Positions 15,207-24,153 of a DNA stretch of 64,000 bases are shown piece after piece. This stretch comes from Geodermatophilus africanus. GTDB lineage: Bacteria; Actinomycetota; Actinomycetes; Mycobacteriales; Geodermatophilaceae. The position numbers and the translations under genes were made by a program. Within the stretch, counting starts at the first letter, position 1, and every line of letters starts with the position of its first letter. Location of the stretch: NCBI RefSeq assembly GCF_900107105.1, contig NZ_FNOT01000004.1:434001-498000 (forward strand). The letters run 5' to 3'. The notes under the pieces are model-generated. The model searched no databases and was not told where the DNA came from. It saw nothing but the letters and a program-made list of their open reading frames with translations.

Positions 15207-17498
15207 TCAGTTCCCGACCTGCACGGACTCCACCCGACGTCCGGCGAGCCACGGCAGCACCCCGTCCGCGGGGAGCGGGCGGCTCAGGTGGTAGCCCTGC
15301 ACCTGGTCGCAGCCGAGTTCGACCAGCGCGTCCACGGTCGCTTGGTCCTCGGCGCCCTCGGCCACCAGGACCAGCCCGAGCGCGCGGCTGAGCTGCAGGG
15401 TCGAGGTGACGATCGCCGAGTTGCGCGGGCTGTCGGTCATGCTGCCGACGAACGAGCGGTCCAGCTTCAGCTCCGTGACGGGCAGTTCGGCCAGGTAGGC
15501 CAGGCTGGAGTAGCCGGTGCCGTAGTCGTCGATGGCGATGCCCACCCCGGCGGCGCGCAACCGGCCGAGCACGCTCACGGCCCGTTCGCGGTCCTCCATC
15601 AGCAGGCTCTCGGTCACCTCCAGGACCAGGGCCGACGCCGGCAGACCGTGGGCGGCGAGGCGTTCGTCGACCTCCTCGGGGAAGCGGTCGTCGACGAGGT
15701 TGGACGGGCTCACGTTGACGGCCATGCTGAGCACCTGCCCATCGTCCCGCCAGGCGCGACACTGGGCCAGCGCCCCGTCGAGCACCGCGAGGGTCAGGTC
15801 CCCCATCAGCCCGGAGGACTCGGCCACGTCGATGAAGGCGTCGGGGTACAGCAGCCCGCGCTGGGGGTGCGCCCAGCGCGCGAGCGCCTCGACCCCCACC
15901 ACCCGGTCGCTGTCGAGGCCGAGCTTGGGCTGGTAGTGCAGGACCAGCTCGCCGCGGGCGATCCCCTCACGCAGCTGCTGGGCGAGCTCGAGGCGGTGCC
16001 GGCCCTCGCCGTCACGGGCCTCGTCGTAGACGGCGACGCCGACCCGCCGGCGCTTGGCGACGTACATCGCGAGATCGGCCATCTGCAGCAGCTCCTCGGC
16101 ACTGACCGAGTGCACCGGCCCGACGGCGATCCCGATGCTGGCGTCCACGGACAGCTCGCTCGCGCCGGCCCGGAACGGCTGCTGCAGCACTCGGCGCAGC
16201 CGGTCCGCCAGCTCCTGGGCCCGCTCCACGTCGAGGTCGGGGGCCATGACGACGAACTCGTCGCCGCCCAGCCGGGCCAGCAGGTCACCGCTCCGGAGGT
16301 TCGCGGTCAGGCGCGGCCCGACCTGACGGAGGACCGCGTCGCCGGCAGCGTGGCCGAGGGAGTCGTTGATCTCCTTGAAGCGGTCCAGGTCGACGAGCAG
16401 GACCGCGAGCCCGTCGCCTGCCTGCAGCTGACGGTCCGCCTCCTCCAGGCGCTGGTACACACCGCGGCGGTTGACCAGTCCGGTCAGCTCGTCGGTCCGC
16501 GCCTGCCGTCGGCTGTCGGCGAGCGCCTGGACCTCGCGGAAGGTCAGCGCGGTGCGGGCCAGCGCGCCCGCCACCGCGGCGAGGGCGAGCCAGCCGGCGA
16601 GCAGGTCGCCACCAGTGGCGTAGCCGTGCGCCAGCAGGCCGAGTGCGGCCAGCGCGCACAGCCCCGGCACCGCGAGGACACCGACGCCCTCGGACCTGCG
16701 CGACGGCCCGGGGGCCGGCCGGCAGCTCGCCGCCAGGCCGAAGCAGAGGAAGGCCAGCGCCCAGCCCAGGTCGACCGGACCGCCGTCCACGTAGGTGCCC
16801 GCCGCGATCTGGGCGGCGTACACGGTGTCGACCACCACGAACAGCGCCACACCTCCCGCGAGCCACCACCACGCGCCGCCGGCGCTGCGGCCGATGACCG
16901 TGACGGCGGCCGCGACCATCGCCAGGAGCACGAGGTCCGCCACCGGGTAGGCGAGGCTGACGACGACGGCGGCGGCACTGCCCTCGACGGCCTGCAACGC
17001 CGCGCCGAGCGCGAACGCGGCTGCGAATGCCGCGGCGGTCAGCCCGGCGACGAGTCCGTCGAGCCACAGGCCGGCACCCGCCGAGGGCACGCGCGCACGC
17101 AGCATGAGCATGAGAGCGGCGTGGGCCGCGGGGTAGAGGAGCACCCACCCGAGGTCCTGCCACCCGGGGTAGGCGATCGCGGGCAGTTGCAGGTAGTAGG
17201 CGACGTTGCCCGCCAGGTAGCAGGCCAGGCCGCCGGCGAAGACCAGCCAGGCGACCCGGTCGGCCCGGTGCCGCACACCGCGCAGCAGGCCCAGCCCCAC
17301 GATGCAGAGGAGGAAGACCTGCTGGCACCAGCCGTCGAGGAGCACGTCGAAACCGGCGTCGACCCGTGCTCCCGGCAGCAGGGAGACCAGGTACGGGACG
17401 CCGGAGATCAGCGCGACCCCCTGCAGGGCGTGCAGGGGCGCGGACGTACGCCTGGGGCCTCGGCGCTCGACCGCCCAGGGGGCTCGGTACTCGGACAC
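15207..17498 (-). CDS. Membrane GGDEF-EAL protein (cyclic di-GMP turnover)
   Basis: 763 residues. About eight hydrophobic helices occupy residues ~25-320, a membrane sensor of unknown type. GGDEF domain: active site GGDEF at 411-415, with an inhibitory I-site RSGD at 402-405, exactly five residues before it. EAL domain: VEALARW (Glu537), NVSPSNL, ESLLMED, IDDYGTGYSS, LKLDRSFV, AEGAED and DQVQGY, all catalytic or metal positions intact. It may both make and degrade cyclic di-GMP. The start is GTG 17498 with a CAGGAGA ribosome-binding site. It is divergent from a second GGDEF gene across a 173-bp region, suggesting shared control. Confidence 0.93.
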   Translation of the reverse strand: MSEYRAPWAVERRGPRRTSAPLHALQGVALISGVPYLVSLLPGARVDAGFDVLLDGWCQQVFLLCIVGLGLLRGVRHRADRVAWLVFAGGLACYLAGNVAYYLQLPAIAYPGWQDLGWVLLYPAAHAALMLMLRARVPSAGAGLWLDGLVAGLTAAAFAAAFALGAALQAVEGSAAAVVVSLAYPVADLVLLAMVAAAVTVIGRSAGGAWWWLAGGVALFVVVDTVYAAQIAAGTYVDGGPVDLGWALAFLCFGLAASCRPAPGPSRRSEGVGVLAVPGLCALAALGLLAHGYATGGDLLAGWLALAAVAGALARTALTFREVQALADSRRQARTDELTGLVNRRGVYQRLEEADRQLQAGDGLAVLLVDLDRFKEINDSLGHAAGDAVLRQVGPRLTANLRSGDLLARLGGDEFVVMAPDLDVERAQELADRLRRVLQQPFRAGASELSVDASIGIAVGPVHSVSAEELLQMADLAMYVAKRRRVGVAVYDEARDGEGRHRLELAQQLREGIARGELVLHYQPKLGLDSDRVVGVEALARWAHPQRGLLYPDAFIDVAESSGLMGDLTLAVLDGALAQCRAWRDDGQVLSMAVNVSPSNLVDDRFPEEVDERLAAHGLPASALVLEVTESLLMEDRERAVSVLGRLRAAGVGIAIDDYGTGYSSLAYLAELPVTELKLDRSFVGSMTDSPRNSAIVTSTLQLSRALGLVLVAEGAEDQATVDALVELGCDQVQGYHLSRPLPADGVLPWLAGRRVESVQVGN

Positions 17499-17671
17499 GT
17501 CTCCTGCATCGTCGGGACAGCCCGCTACTTGAACAGGATCGGCCGTAACCCACCCCCAAGGGGCTGCAACCCCCTGCTGACGCCGACGCTCAGGTGCCCG
17601 TCTGCCCCTGACGGGGGGTGGTGGGGGTGGGGCGGCTCCAGCCGCGCGCCCGCCCGGACGATGGCCGGGGC

Positions 17672-18775
17672 ATGAGAGCGCTGGCGCAGGACGAGGAGCG
17701 GGTTGCCTTCTGGCGGCGGCACACCGTCAGCGGCATCGTCCTCTGCGAGGTGATGCCGGCAATCATCGCCGTGCGGACCGTCATGACCGATGTGCCTCAC
17801 GAGGGACTCGTCCTCGGGCTGGCCGCGGCGGTGGCCGGTCCCGCGCCGCTGCTGGCGCTGCTCCCGGTCGACCGGCTGGTCCGCCATCCTCGCGGCCGGC
17901 TGTTCTTCGACGTCTGGGAGGCCGTGGGCATCGCCCTGGTCATCGCGTTCTGCCTGCTGGACGGCGGTGCCGGCAGCCCGTACACCCTCTTCCTGTTCGT
18001 CCTGCTGGCGCACGCGGCGCTGGCCTACCCGCCGGCCGGCGTCGCGCTGGCCGGTACGGGGATCCTGCTCGGGTACCTGGGCCTGGGTCTGAGGGTCGGC
18101 GGGGTGCCGGCCGACGAGGTCCTGGTCGGCACCCTCGCTCTGGTCGTGGCCACCGGCACCTGTGCGTTCGCGTCGGCGAACCACCAGCGGGCCTACCAGC
18201 GCACCGCCGCCTACGCCCGGCAGGTCGGCCTGCTCGCCGAGCGCGACGGCCTCACCGGCGCGCTCAACCACCGCACCTTCCACGTGCGGCTGCGCGCGGA
18301 GGCCGCCTCCACCACGGCCGAGCGGCCGCTCAGCCTGCTGCTCGTCGACGTCGACGAGTTCAAGACCGTCAACGACACCCTGGGTCACCTGGCCGGGGAC
18401 GCCGTGCTCCGCTCGGTCGGCGAGACGCTGTCCGGCCTGACCCGGGCCGGGGACGCCGTCGGCCGGCTCGGTGGCGACGAGTTCGCGCTCCTGCTGCCGG
18501 GTGCAGGTCTGCCGGAGGCCACCGCGATCGCCGACCGGCTGGTCACCGAGGTGCGTATCGCCGCCGCGCCCTGGTCCGCGACGGTGAGCGTCGGTGCGGC
18601 CACGGTCACGTACACCGACCCCGTGGGGCTCCTGGCCGCGGCCGACACCGCCGTCTACCACGCGAAGCACACCGGGCGGGACCGCGCCTGCACACCTCCG
18701 GTGTCCTCCGACCGCATCGGGGCGGTGGCCCCGGACGGGCCCCGGTCCGGGATGCTCGCGTCGTCGGGACGCTGA
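17672..18775 (+). CDS. Membrane GGDEF diguanylate cyclase
   Basis: 367 residues. Five or six hydrophobic segments occupy ~20-185, then a GGDEF domain: DGLTGALNHRTF, LLVDVDEFKTVNDTLGHLAGD, GGDEFALLLPG. A product-inhibition I-site RAGD sits five residues before GGDEF, so it should be a feedback-regulated diguanylate cyclase. No EAL domain. Start ATG 17672 is chosen because earlier in-frame starts lie in G-rich intergenic sequence; no strong SD is seen. The last ~40 residues after the GGDEF domain are low complexity. Divergent from the GGDEF-EAL gene. Confidence 0.88.
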   Translation: MRALAQDEERVAFWRRHTVSGIVLCEVMPAIIAVRTVMTDVPHEGLVLGLAAAVAGPAPLLALLPVDRLVRHPRGRLFFDVWEAVGIALVIAFCLLDGGAGSPYTLFLFVLLAHAALAYPPAGVALAGTGILLGYLGLGLRVGGVPADEVLVGTLALVVATGTCAFASANHQRAYQRTAAYARQVGLLAERDGLTGALNHRTFHVRLRAEAASTTAERPLSLLLVDVDEFKTVNDTLGHLAGDAVLRSVGETLSGLTRAGDAVGRLGGDEFALLLPGAGLPEATAIADRLVTEVRIAAAPWSATVSVGAATVTYTDPVGLLAAADTAVYHAKHTGRDRACTPPVSSDRIGAVAPDGPRSGMLASSGR

Positions 18776-18831
18776 CACCGGGTCCGGTCCGGACCGGGCA
18801 CAACGGCTCGGGGGACGGCGTTGCCGCCGGC

Positions 18832-19260
18832 ATGACCGTCGACCCGCGGATGCTCGCCTTCGTCGCCTCTCAGCACGCCGGCGTGCTCGCCACCGTCAAG
18901 CGCGACGGGCGGCCGCAGCTGTCCAACCTCTTCTACGCGTGGGACGACGAGCAGCGGCTGGCCCGCATCTCGGTGACCGCCGACCGCGCGAAGACCCGCA
19001 ACCTGCAGGCCGACCCCCGGGCGACCCTCCACGTGACCTCGCCGGACTTCTGGACGTGGGTCGCCGTCGAGGGCACCGCGGAGCTCAGCTCGGTCGCGGC
19101 CGACCCGCACGACGCCACGGTCGAGGAGCTGATCGGGTACTACCGCGCGCTCAGCGGCGAGCACGACGACTGGGACGCATACCGCGCGGCCATGGTCACC
19201 GACCGCCGGCTCGTCGTCCGGCTGCGCCCCCAGCACACCTACGGGCAGCTGCGCGGCTAG
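18832..19260 (+). CDS. PPOX-class F420/FMN-dependent oxidoreductase-like protein
   Basis: 142-residue split-barrel flavin-binding-fold protein. It shows ATVKRDGRPQLSNLFYAWD, then RAKTRNLQADPRATLHVTS, the hallmark of the actinobacterial pyridoxamine-5'-phosphate-oxidase-like F420-dependent reductase family, and ends RLVVRLRPQHTYGQLRG. Such proteins bind F420 or FMN at a dimer interface; the substrate is unknown. ATG 18832. The stop is immediately followed by a dispersed repeat and then a hairpin, which together separate it from the convergent VOC gene. Confidence 0.88.
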   Translation: MTVDPRMLAFVASQHAGVLATVKRDGRPQLSNLFYAWDDEQRLARISVTADRAKTRNLQADPRATLHVTSPDFWTWVAVEGTAELSSVAADPHDATVEELIGYYRALSGEHDDWDAYRAAMVTDRRLVVRLRPQHTYGQLRG

Positions 19261-19263
19261 CGG

Positions 19264-19374
19264 GAGGACCCCGTCCCCCTCACCGGGGAAGGCCCCGTCC
19301 TCCTCACCGCTCTGGAGAAGGACCCGTCCTCCTCACCGCTCGTAGGCTCGCGGTGGGCCTCTGAACGGGGCCGA
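19264..19374 (+). repeat. Dispersed 3'-end repeat, copy A (with tandem left halves)
   Basis: This copy shows three degenerate tandem versions of the left part (near 19264, 19289 and 19318: AGGACCCCGTCC followed by a CTCACC block), then GCTCGTAGGCTCGCGG and a right arm AACGGGGCC. It starts 3 bp after the stop of the F420-type gene, in the same orientation. Related copies lie at 31.4, 33.9, 36.5, 40.9, 43.8, 44.9, 54.6 and 58.3 kb. Confidence 0.75.
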
Positions 19375-19386
19375 CCCGGGACGGGG

Positions 19387-19420
19387 CCGCGAGCCGGCGC
19401 ACCCCCGTGCCGGCTCGCGG
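19387..19420. terminator. Bidirectional hairpin between convergent genes
   Basis: Perfect 12-bp arms CCGCGAGCCGGC and complement with a 10-nt loop, lying between the convergent F420-type gene (+) and VOC gene (-), 10 bp from the VOC stop. Confidence 0.7.
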
Positions 19421-19429
19421 CGACGCCGC

Positions 19430-20191
19430 TCAACTCTCGGCCGGGACCTGCATGACCGAGAATGGGGCGCCCCACGGGTCCTCGACCACGGCGAAGCGGC
19501 CGAAATCGGTGTCCATCGGCGCCATCGTCACCTTGCCGCCGCCGGACTCGACCGTGGCCACCGCGTCGTCGGTGGAGTCGACCGCGAAGCACGCCGTCCA
19601 GCCCTTCGGCGAGCCCGGCTGGTGGCCGCCCAGGCCACCCAGCGGGCGGTCGCCGCCGGCGAAGGTGGTGTAGCCCTCCGCGCCGGGGACCTCCGCCCAG
19701 GTGAACCCGAAGACCGCCGTGTAGAAGTCCCGCGCGGCGGCCGGGTCGTCGACCGCGGCCTCGCTCCACACCAGCGACCCGTGCTCGTTGAAGACGCGGT
19801 AGCCGGTGTGCTCGCCGGACTGCCACAGGCCGAACGCGTTGCCCTGCGGGTCGGCGGCGATGACCATCGTGCCCATCGGCCCGACCTCCATGGGCTCCAC
19901 GACGACGGTGCCGCCGGCCTCGCGGATGCGGGCGGCCGTGGCCGCGGCGTCGTCGGTCGCGAAGTACGTCGTCCAGCCCGGGGAGTCCCCCGGGTTCATC
20001 AGCGGGCCGAGGCCCGCGGCCTGCTCCCCGTTGCGGGTGGCGGTGAGGTACCCGCCGTACTCGGGGTCACCGCCGGTGAACTCCCAGCCGAACAGGCGGC
20101 CGTAGAACTCCTTGGCTGCGTCGATCTCCGAGGCGCCGTAGTCGATCCAGCAGGGGGTGCCGGCCGGCCACGGGGTGTTGCGAGTGGGCAT
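19430..20191 (-). CDS. Tandem VOC (glyoxalase-like) protein
   Basis: 253 residues with two vicinal-oxygen-chelate domains. Domain 1 (~10-122) has WIDYGASEIDAAKEFYGRLFGW and ADPQGNAFGLWQ. Domain 2 (~135-250) has SEAAVDDPAAARDFYTAVFGF and EDPWGAPFSVMQ. Two-domain proteins of this type (27-kDa antigen CFP30B-like) are common in actinobacteria; enzymatic activity is usually unknown. ATG 20191 has a strong GAGGAGG ribosome-binding site. It is 75 bp downstream of the TPM-domain gene on the same strand. Confidence 0.9.
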   Translation of the reverse strand: MPTRNTPWPAGTPCWIDYGASEIDAAKEFYGRLFGWEFTGGDPEYGGYLTATRNGEQAAGLGPLMNPGDSPGWTTYFATDDAAATAARIREAGGTVVVEPMEVGPMGTMVIAADPQGNAFGLWQSGEHTGYRVFNEHGSLVWSEAAVDDPAAARDFYTAVFGFTWAEVPGAEGYTTFAGGDRPLGGLGGHQPGSPKGWTACFAVDSTDDAVATVESGGGKVTMAPMDTDFGRFAVVEDPWGAPFSVMQVPAES

Positions 20192-20266
20192 CGCTCCTCC
20201 TCATCGGTTCAGAGAGGACACCGTGGCACCCGGGACCGACAGTTCCCAGGGTCTCGGGGACGGCGA

Positions 20267-22309
20267 TCAGAACCGCCCCCCACCGGAGCGGCCGCGGCTG
20301 CGGGAGCCGCCGAAGCTGCCCGGGCGGCGCCCTCCGCCGCGGGACCCGCCGCCGGTACCGAAACCGCCGCGCGAGCCCCCGCCGTACCCGCCGCCGTAGC
20401 CGCCGGCGCCACCGCCGCCGAAGAGGATGCCGCCGAGCACCAGGCTGCCGAGGTCCACGCCGCCGCGGCCCCCGCCGAACCCACCCGGCCCGTGCCCGCC
20501 GCCGAACCCGCCGGGCCCGTACCCGCCGCCGCCCCAGCCGGCCACGTCCGACTGCGCCCGCCGCAGCGCCTCCTGGGCCAGCGTGTCGGCCAGCTGGGCC
20601 TCGCGCAGCGCGCCGACCGGGTCGGTGCGGCCCTGCGCGACCGCGAGGTCCAGGTGCCGCTGCGCCTCGGCCAGCCGGGTCCGGGCCTCGGGGCCCACGG
20701 CGCCGCGGCGGGTGCTGATGAAGTCGCCGGCGGCCGCGATGCCCGACCGGGCGGTGAGCAGCGCCTGGTCCAGCGACGCCGCGGCCCGCCGGGCGCGCTG
20801 CTCGGCGTCGCGGGCCACGCCGAGGGCCTGCTCCAGCGCGATGTCGGCCTCCTCCAGCTGGCGCAGCGCGGCCAGCGGGTCGGGCAGGCCGCCGTCCCCC
20901 GGGCGCGCCGCGGCGTCGGCCGCGGTCAGCGCCGCCTCGGCGCGGGCGACCTGGGACCGCAGCCCCGCACCGGTGCCACCGGCGATCAGCGCACGCGCCT
21001 CGGCCAGGTCCTCCTCGGTCTCGGCCCGCACCTGCGCCACCCGCGCCTCGGCGGCCTGCAGGTCGTCGCCCAGCCGGACGAGGGCGTCCAGCAGCGTGCC
21101 GGTCTGGGCGAGGGCGTCCTCGGCCACGCGGATGTCCCCGACGGCGGCGGCCGCGCGCCCGGCCGCGAGCTCGCTGCGCGCCTCGGTGATCTCCTGCTCG
21201 GCCGCGTCGAGCCGCGCCCGGGCCTGGGCCGGGTTGTCGGCGACCGGTGCCAGCGCCGCCGGGGCGTACCGGCGCTGCAGGGCGGCGAGGCGCTCCTCGT
21301 CGGCCGGCAGCCGGCCGCGCAGCGCGGTGGCGCGGGAGGCGAGCGCGTCGAGCGCCTGTGGGGCGGTGCGCTCCAGGTCGCGCAGCCGGTCGAAGCCCTC
21401 GGCCTGCTCGTCGAGCCGCGCGTCGGCCGCGGCCGTGGCCTGCAGCATCTCGGTGAGCATCCGCCGCTTCGTCGGCTCGTCCTCCGGGTGCTCGTCGTCC
21501 AGCTCCTGCCGGAGCGTGAAGGCGCGGGACAGATCCTGCTCGGAGGCGGTGAGCGCCTCGGCGAACCCGGCGACCGCGTCGGCGCCGTACTGCAGCCGGG
21601 CGTAGTCGAGGTCCAGCCGGGAGGTCTTGACCGCCTCGTCCAGCTCCAGCAGCGCCGTGCTGGCCTGCGCCTCGAGCTGCTCGGTCGGGACGCCGGCGTG
21701 CGGGTCGGGCCGCTCGATCCGCTGGGTGGGCGGTGGCCCCTGCCGCCGCCGGCGGGACCGCGAGACCAGGTAGGCCCCGCCCGCGACCGCCGCGATGCCC
21801 CCCACCACCGCGACCGTGCCCACCCCGCTGCCGCCGTCGCCGCCGTCGCCGCCACCGCTGCTGCCCAGGCGCTCGGCGAGGGCGATGGCCGCCCCGTCGA
21901 AGTCCCCGGCGCTGAGCTCCGGCTCGACGTCGGACGCGATGATCTCCTCGATCTCCTCGCGGGAGAGCGGGAAGTCCGCCGGCGGGTTGTACGCGTACAG
22001 CCGGTCCTCGACGGCGACGGCGAACAGGACGTCGTTGCCGCCCAGCCCGGACAGCTCGGCGGTCCGGGTCGCCCACTCCTCCTGGTCGAGCCCGTCGAAG
22101 GAGTCGACGTAGACGACGAACAGCTGCAGCTGGTCCTCGGCCTGCAGCTCGGCGACCGCGGCCTCGACCGACGACTCGTCCCCGACGAGCACGCCGGCGC
22201 GGTCGGTGACCTGCTCCGGCACGTCGAACGGCGGCTCGGCCAGCGCGGGTCCCCCGCCGAGGAGGACCAGGGCGGCCAGCAGGGCGAGGACGGCGGGCAG
22301 CCGGCGCAC
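20267..22309 (-). CDS. TPM-domain membrane protein with coiled coil and Gly-rich tail
   Basis: 680 residues. A signal peptide (LLAALVLLGGGPALA) is followed by an extracytoplasmic TPM domain at ~30-150 (VTDRAGVL, LQLFVVYVDSFDGLDQEEWA, GGNDVLFAVAVEDRLYAY). A Gly-rich linker and a transmembrane helix follow (VGTVAVVGGIAAVAGGAYLV, ~175-195), then a ~400-residue Ala/Glu/Arg coiled-coil region, and a tail of GGYGGG and GGSRGGG blocks. TPM proteins such as TLP18.3 and YgcG are linked to phosphatase-like activity or membrane-protein repair; the role here is unknown. GTG start with a GGAGG ribosome-binding site 6 nt upstream. The layout fits the actinobacterial TPM-domain family. Confidence 0.88.
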   Translation of the reverse strand: MRRLPAVLALLAALVLLGGGPALAEPPFDVPEQVTDRAGVLVGDESSVEAAVAELQAEDQLQLFVVYVDSFDGLDQEEWATRTAELSGLGGNDVLFAVAVEDRLYAYNPPADFPLSREEIEEIIASDVEPELSAGDFDGAAIALAERLGSSGGGDGGDGGSGVGTVAVVGGIAAVAGGAYLVSRSRRRRQGPPPTQRIERPDPHAGVPTEQLEAQASTALLELDEAVKTSRLDLDYARLQYGADAVAGFAEALTASEQDLSRAFTLRQELDDEHPEDEPTKRRMLTEMLQATAAADARLDEQAEGFDRLRDLERTAPQALDALASRATALRGRLPADEERLAALQRRYAPAALAPVADNPAQARARLDAAEQEITEARSELAAGRAAAAVGDIRVAEDALAQTGTLLDALVRLGDDLQAAEARVAQVRAETEEDLAEARALIAGGTGAGLRSQVARAEAALTAADAAARPGDGGLPDPLAALRQLEEADIALEQALGVARDAEQRARRAAASLDQALLTARSGIAAAGDFISTRRGAVGPEARTRLAEAQRHLDLAVAQGRTDPVGALREAQLADTLAQEALRRAQSDVAGWGGGGYGPGGFGGGHGPGGFGGGRGGVDLGSLVLGGILFGGGGAGGYGGGYGGGSRGGFGTGGGSRGGGRRPGSFGGSRSRGRSGGGRF

Positions 22310-22411
22310 GGGGCACCTCCGGGATCGACTGCGGCGACCCTACCCAGGACGCGAGGTCTGACCGGCGGTCCGCGGGGTAGGGCCTCGGGCCCCTAGACCA
22401 TGGAGGCCCCG

Positions 22412-22768
22412 ATGGACGAGCCCGACCGGATCCCCGCCGCCGACCTGCCGCCCCGAGCGGTCCGTCGCGTCGGCGACTGGGCGGTCGGCAACCGCGACGG
22501 GGAGTACTTCGCCGTCTCGCGCCGCTGCCGCCACCAGCTGGCCGACCTGTCGGAGGGCAGCATCGGACCGGACGGGTGCCTGGTCTGCCCGTGGCACCAG
22601 GCCCGCTACGACGTCCGCACCGGGCGGATGGTGGAGGGGCCGCGCGGCTTCCTCGGCTACCACGGCCGGACGCCGGGCTACACGCAGCTGGTCCGGGCCT
22701 ACAGCCAGGTGCTGCGGCTACGGGTCCGCCGGGCACTGCGCCGCGGGGACGACGTCGTCCTGGAGTGA
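22412..22768 (+). CDS. Rieske [2Fe-2S] domain protein
   Basis: 118 residues with a complete Rieske cluster motif: Cys39-x-His41, then 17 residues, Cys59-x2-His62 (CRH ... CPWH). It resembles the Rieske-type ferredoxin or small-subunit fold that passes electrons to oxygenases or reductases. No transmembrane helix. I chose ATG 22412 because GGAGG lies 5 nt upstream; an ATG 12 bp earlier has no SD. It stands alone, divergent from the TPM gene, and is followed by a 250-bp non-coding stretch with a tandem duplication. Its redox partner is not evident nearby. Confidence 0.85.
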   Translation: MDEPDRIPAADLPPRAVRRVGDWAVGNRDGEYFAVSRRCRHQLADLSEGSIGPDGCLVCPWHQARYDVRTGRMVEGPRGFLGYHGRTPGYTQLVRAYSQVLRLRVRRALRRGDDVVLE

Positions 22769-22816
22769 GATCCCGGGACCCGAGGAATGACCCGGCAGCC
22801 GGGCTACGGCTCTCTC

Positions 22817-22992
22817 GTCGCGCCGAGTGGGCCCCGGAGGGATCCGCGCAGGCGGGACGCAGCGGCTCAGCCCGAGTCGGGGACGGCACGTGGTGGCGGT
22901 GTCTTGTCGCGTCGAGTGGGCCCCGGAGGGGTCCGCGCAGGCGGGACGCAGCGGCTCAGCCCGAGTCGGGGACGGCACGTGGTGGCGGTGTC
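22817..22992. repeat. 89-bp tandem direct duplication
   Basis: Two copies with a period of 89 bp (22817-22905 and 22906-22992+), differing at about two internal positions (GCGCC/GCGTC and GGGATCC/GGGGTCC). It lies between the Rieske gene (+) and dppF (-), both ending here. The unit contains GTGGGCCCCGGAGG and GCAGCGGCTCAGCCCGAGTC. No convincing gene is seen in it. Confidence 0.9.
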
Positions 22993-23019
22993 GGCCGGTA
23001 GGCCGACAGTGTCATCGCC

Positions 23020-24153
23020 TCATCGCCGCTCGATCGGCTCGTCGAGGCCCTGCACCAGCGCGTCGCTCTCGATCGCCTCCGCACCTGTGGCGCGCACCGT
23101 CACGCCCTGGATGGCCGCGACCTCCTCCGGCGACTTCGGCGCGAGCACGCCGTCCCGGATCTCCTCCGCCCAGTGGCAGCTGACCAGGTGCCCCGGTGCG
23201 AGCTCGCGCAGGACCGGCACCTCGTCGTCGCAGCGCGTCTCCTGCCGCCACGGGCAGCGCGTGTGGAACCGGCAGCCGCTGGGCGGGTTGGCCGGCGAGG
23301 GCAGGTCGCCGGCGAGCAGGATCCGTTCGCGTCGCTCCTCCACCACGGGGTCGGGCACCGGGACGGCGCTCATCAGCGCCCGCGTGTACGGGTGCAGCGG
23401 CTCGTCGTAGAGCACCCCCGACGGCGCCTGCTCGACCAGGGACCCCAGGTACATGACGCCGACGACGTCGCTGATGTGCCGCACCACCGCGAGGTCGTGC
23501 GCGATGACCAGGTAGGTCAGGCCCAGCCGCCGCTGCAGCTCCTCGAGCAGGTTCACCACCTGCGCCTGCACGCTGACGTCGAGGGCGGAGACCGGCTCGT
23601 CGGCGATCAGCAGGTCCGGTTCCAGCGAGATGGCGCGGGCGATGCCGATGCGCTGCCGCTGCCCACCGGAGAACTCGTGCGGGTAGCGGCGCAGCGCCGC
23701 GGACGGCAGCCCGACGGCGTCCATCAGTTCCCGGACCCGCCCCGCGATGCCCGCGGTGCCACCGCCCAGCCCGTGGGCGCGCAGCGGCTCGGAGAGCAGC
23801 GACTCGACGTCCTGGCGCGGGTCCAGGCTGCCCAGCGGGTCCTGGAAAACCATCTGCATGCGCCGGCGCATCGTCCGCAGCGCCTCGCCCTTCAGCGAGG
23901 CGACGTCGGTGCCGTCGAAGAGCACCTGGCCGCCGGTGGGCTCGACCAGCCGCAGGACGGCGCGGCCCAGCGTGGACTTGCCGCAGCCGGACTCCCCCAC
24001 CAGCCCGTAGGTCGTGCCGCGGTCGATGGCGAGGTCGACGCCGTCGACGGCGCGGACGTGGCCGACCGTGCGGTCGAAGAACACCCCGCGCCGGATCGGG
24101 AAGTGCACCCGCAGGCCCTCGACCCGCAGCAGGGGCTCGCCGGCCGCGGTCAC
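23020..24153 (-). CDS. dppF: Peptide ABC importer ATPase (DppF/OppF-like)
   Basis: 377-residue ATPase of a di/oligopeptide ABC importer: Walker [23 protein letters not shown] (Q-loop), signature SGGQRQR, Walker [13 protein letters not shown] and the C-terminal oligopeptide/Ni-binding extension with conserved cysteines ([14 protein letters not shown]). It pairs with DppD to power uptake of peptides delivered by DppA. The start is GTG 24153, whose GTGA overlaps the dppD stop; a longer open frame upstream is a shadow of dppD. Last gene of the dppABCDF-like operon. Confidence 0.93.
   Translation of the reverse strand: MTAAGEPLLRVEGLRVHFPIRRGVFFDRTVGHVRAVDGVDLAIDRGTTYGLVGESGCGKSTLGRAVLRLVEPTGGQVLFDGTDVASLKGEALRTMRRRMQMVFQDPLGSLDPRQDVESLLSEPLRAHGLGGGTAGIAGRVRELMDAVGLPSAALRRYPHEFSGGQRQRIGIARAISLEPDLLIADEPVSALDVSVQAQVVNLLEELQRRLGLTYLVIAHDLAVVRHISDVVGVMYLGSLVEQAPSGVLYDEPLHPYTRALMSAVPVPDPVVEERRERILLAGDLPSPANPPSGCRFHTRCPWRQETRCDDEVPVLRELAPGHLVSCHWAEEIRDGVLAPKSPEEVAAIQGVTVRATGAEAIESDALVQGLDEPIERR

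Noticed and set aside
17499-17671. Cyclic-di-GMP riboswitch before the GGDEF genes
   Set aside because: G-rich spacer with only short hairpins; no conserved GEMM core recognised.
22817-22992. Short CRISPR-like array
   Set aside because: Only two adjacent 89-bp copies without spacers; it is a tandem duplication.
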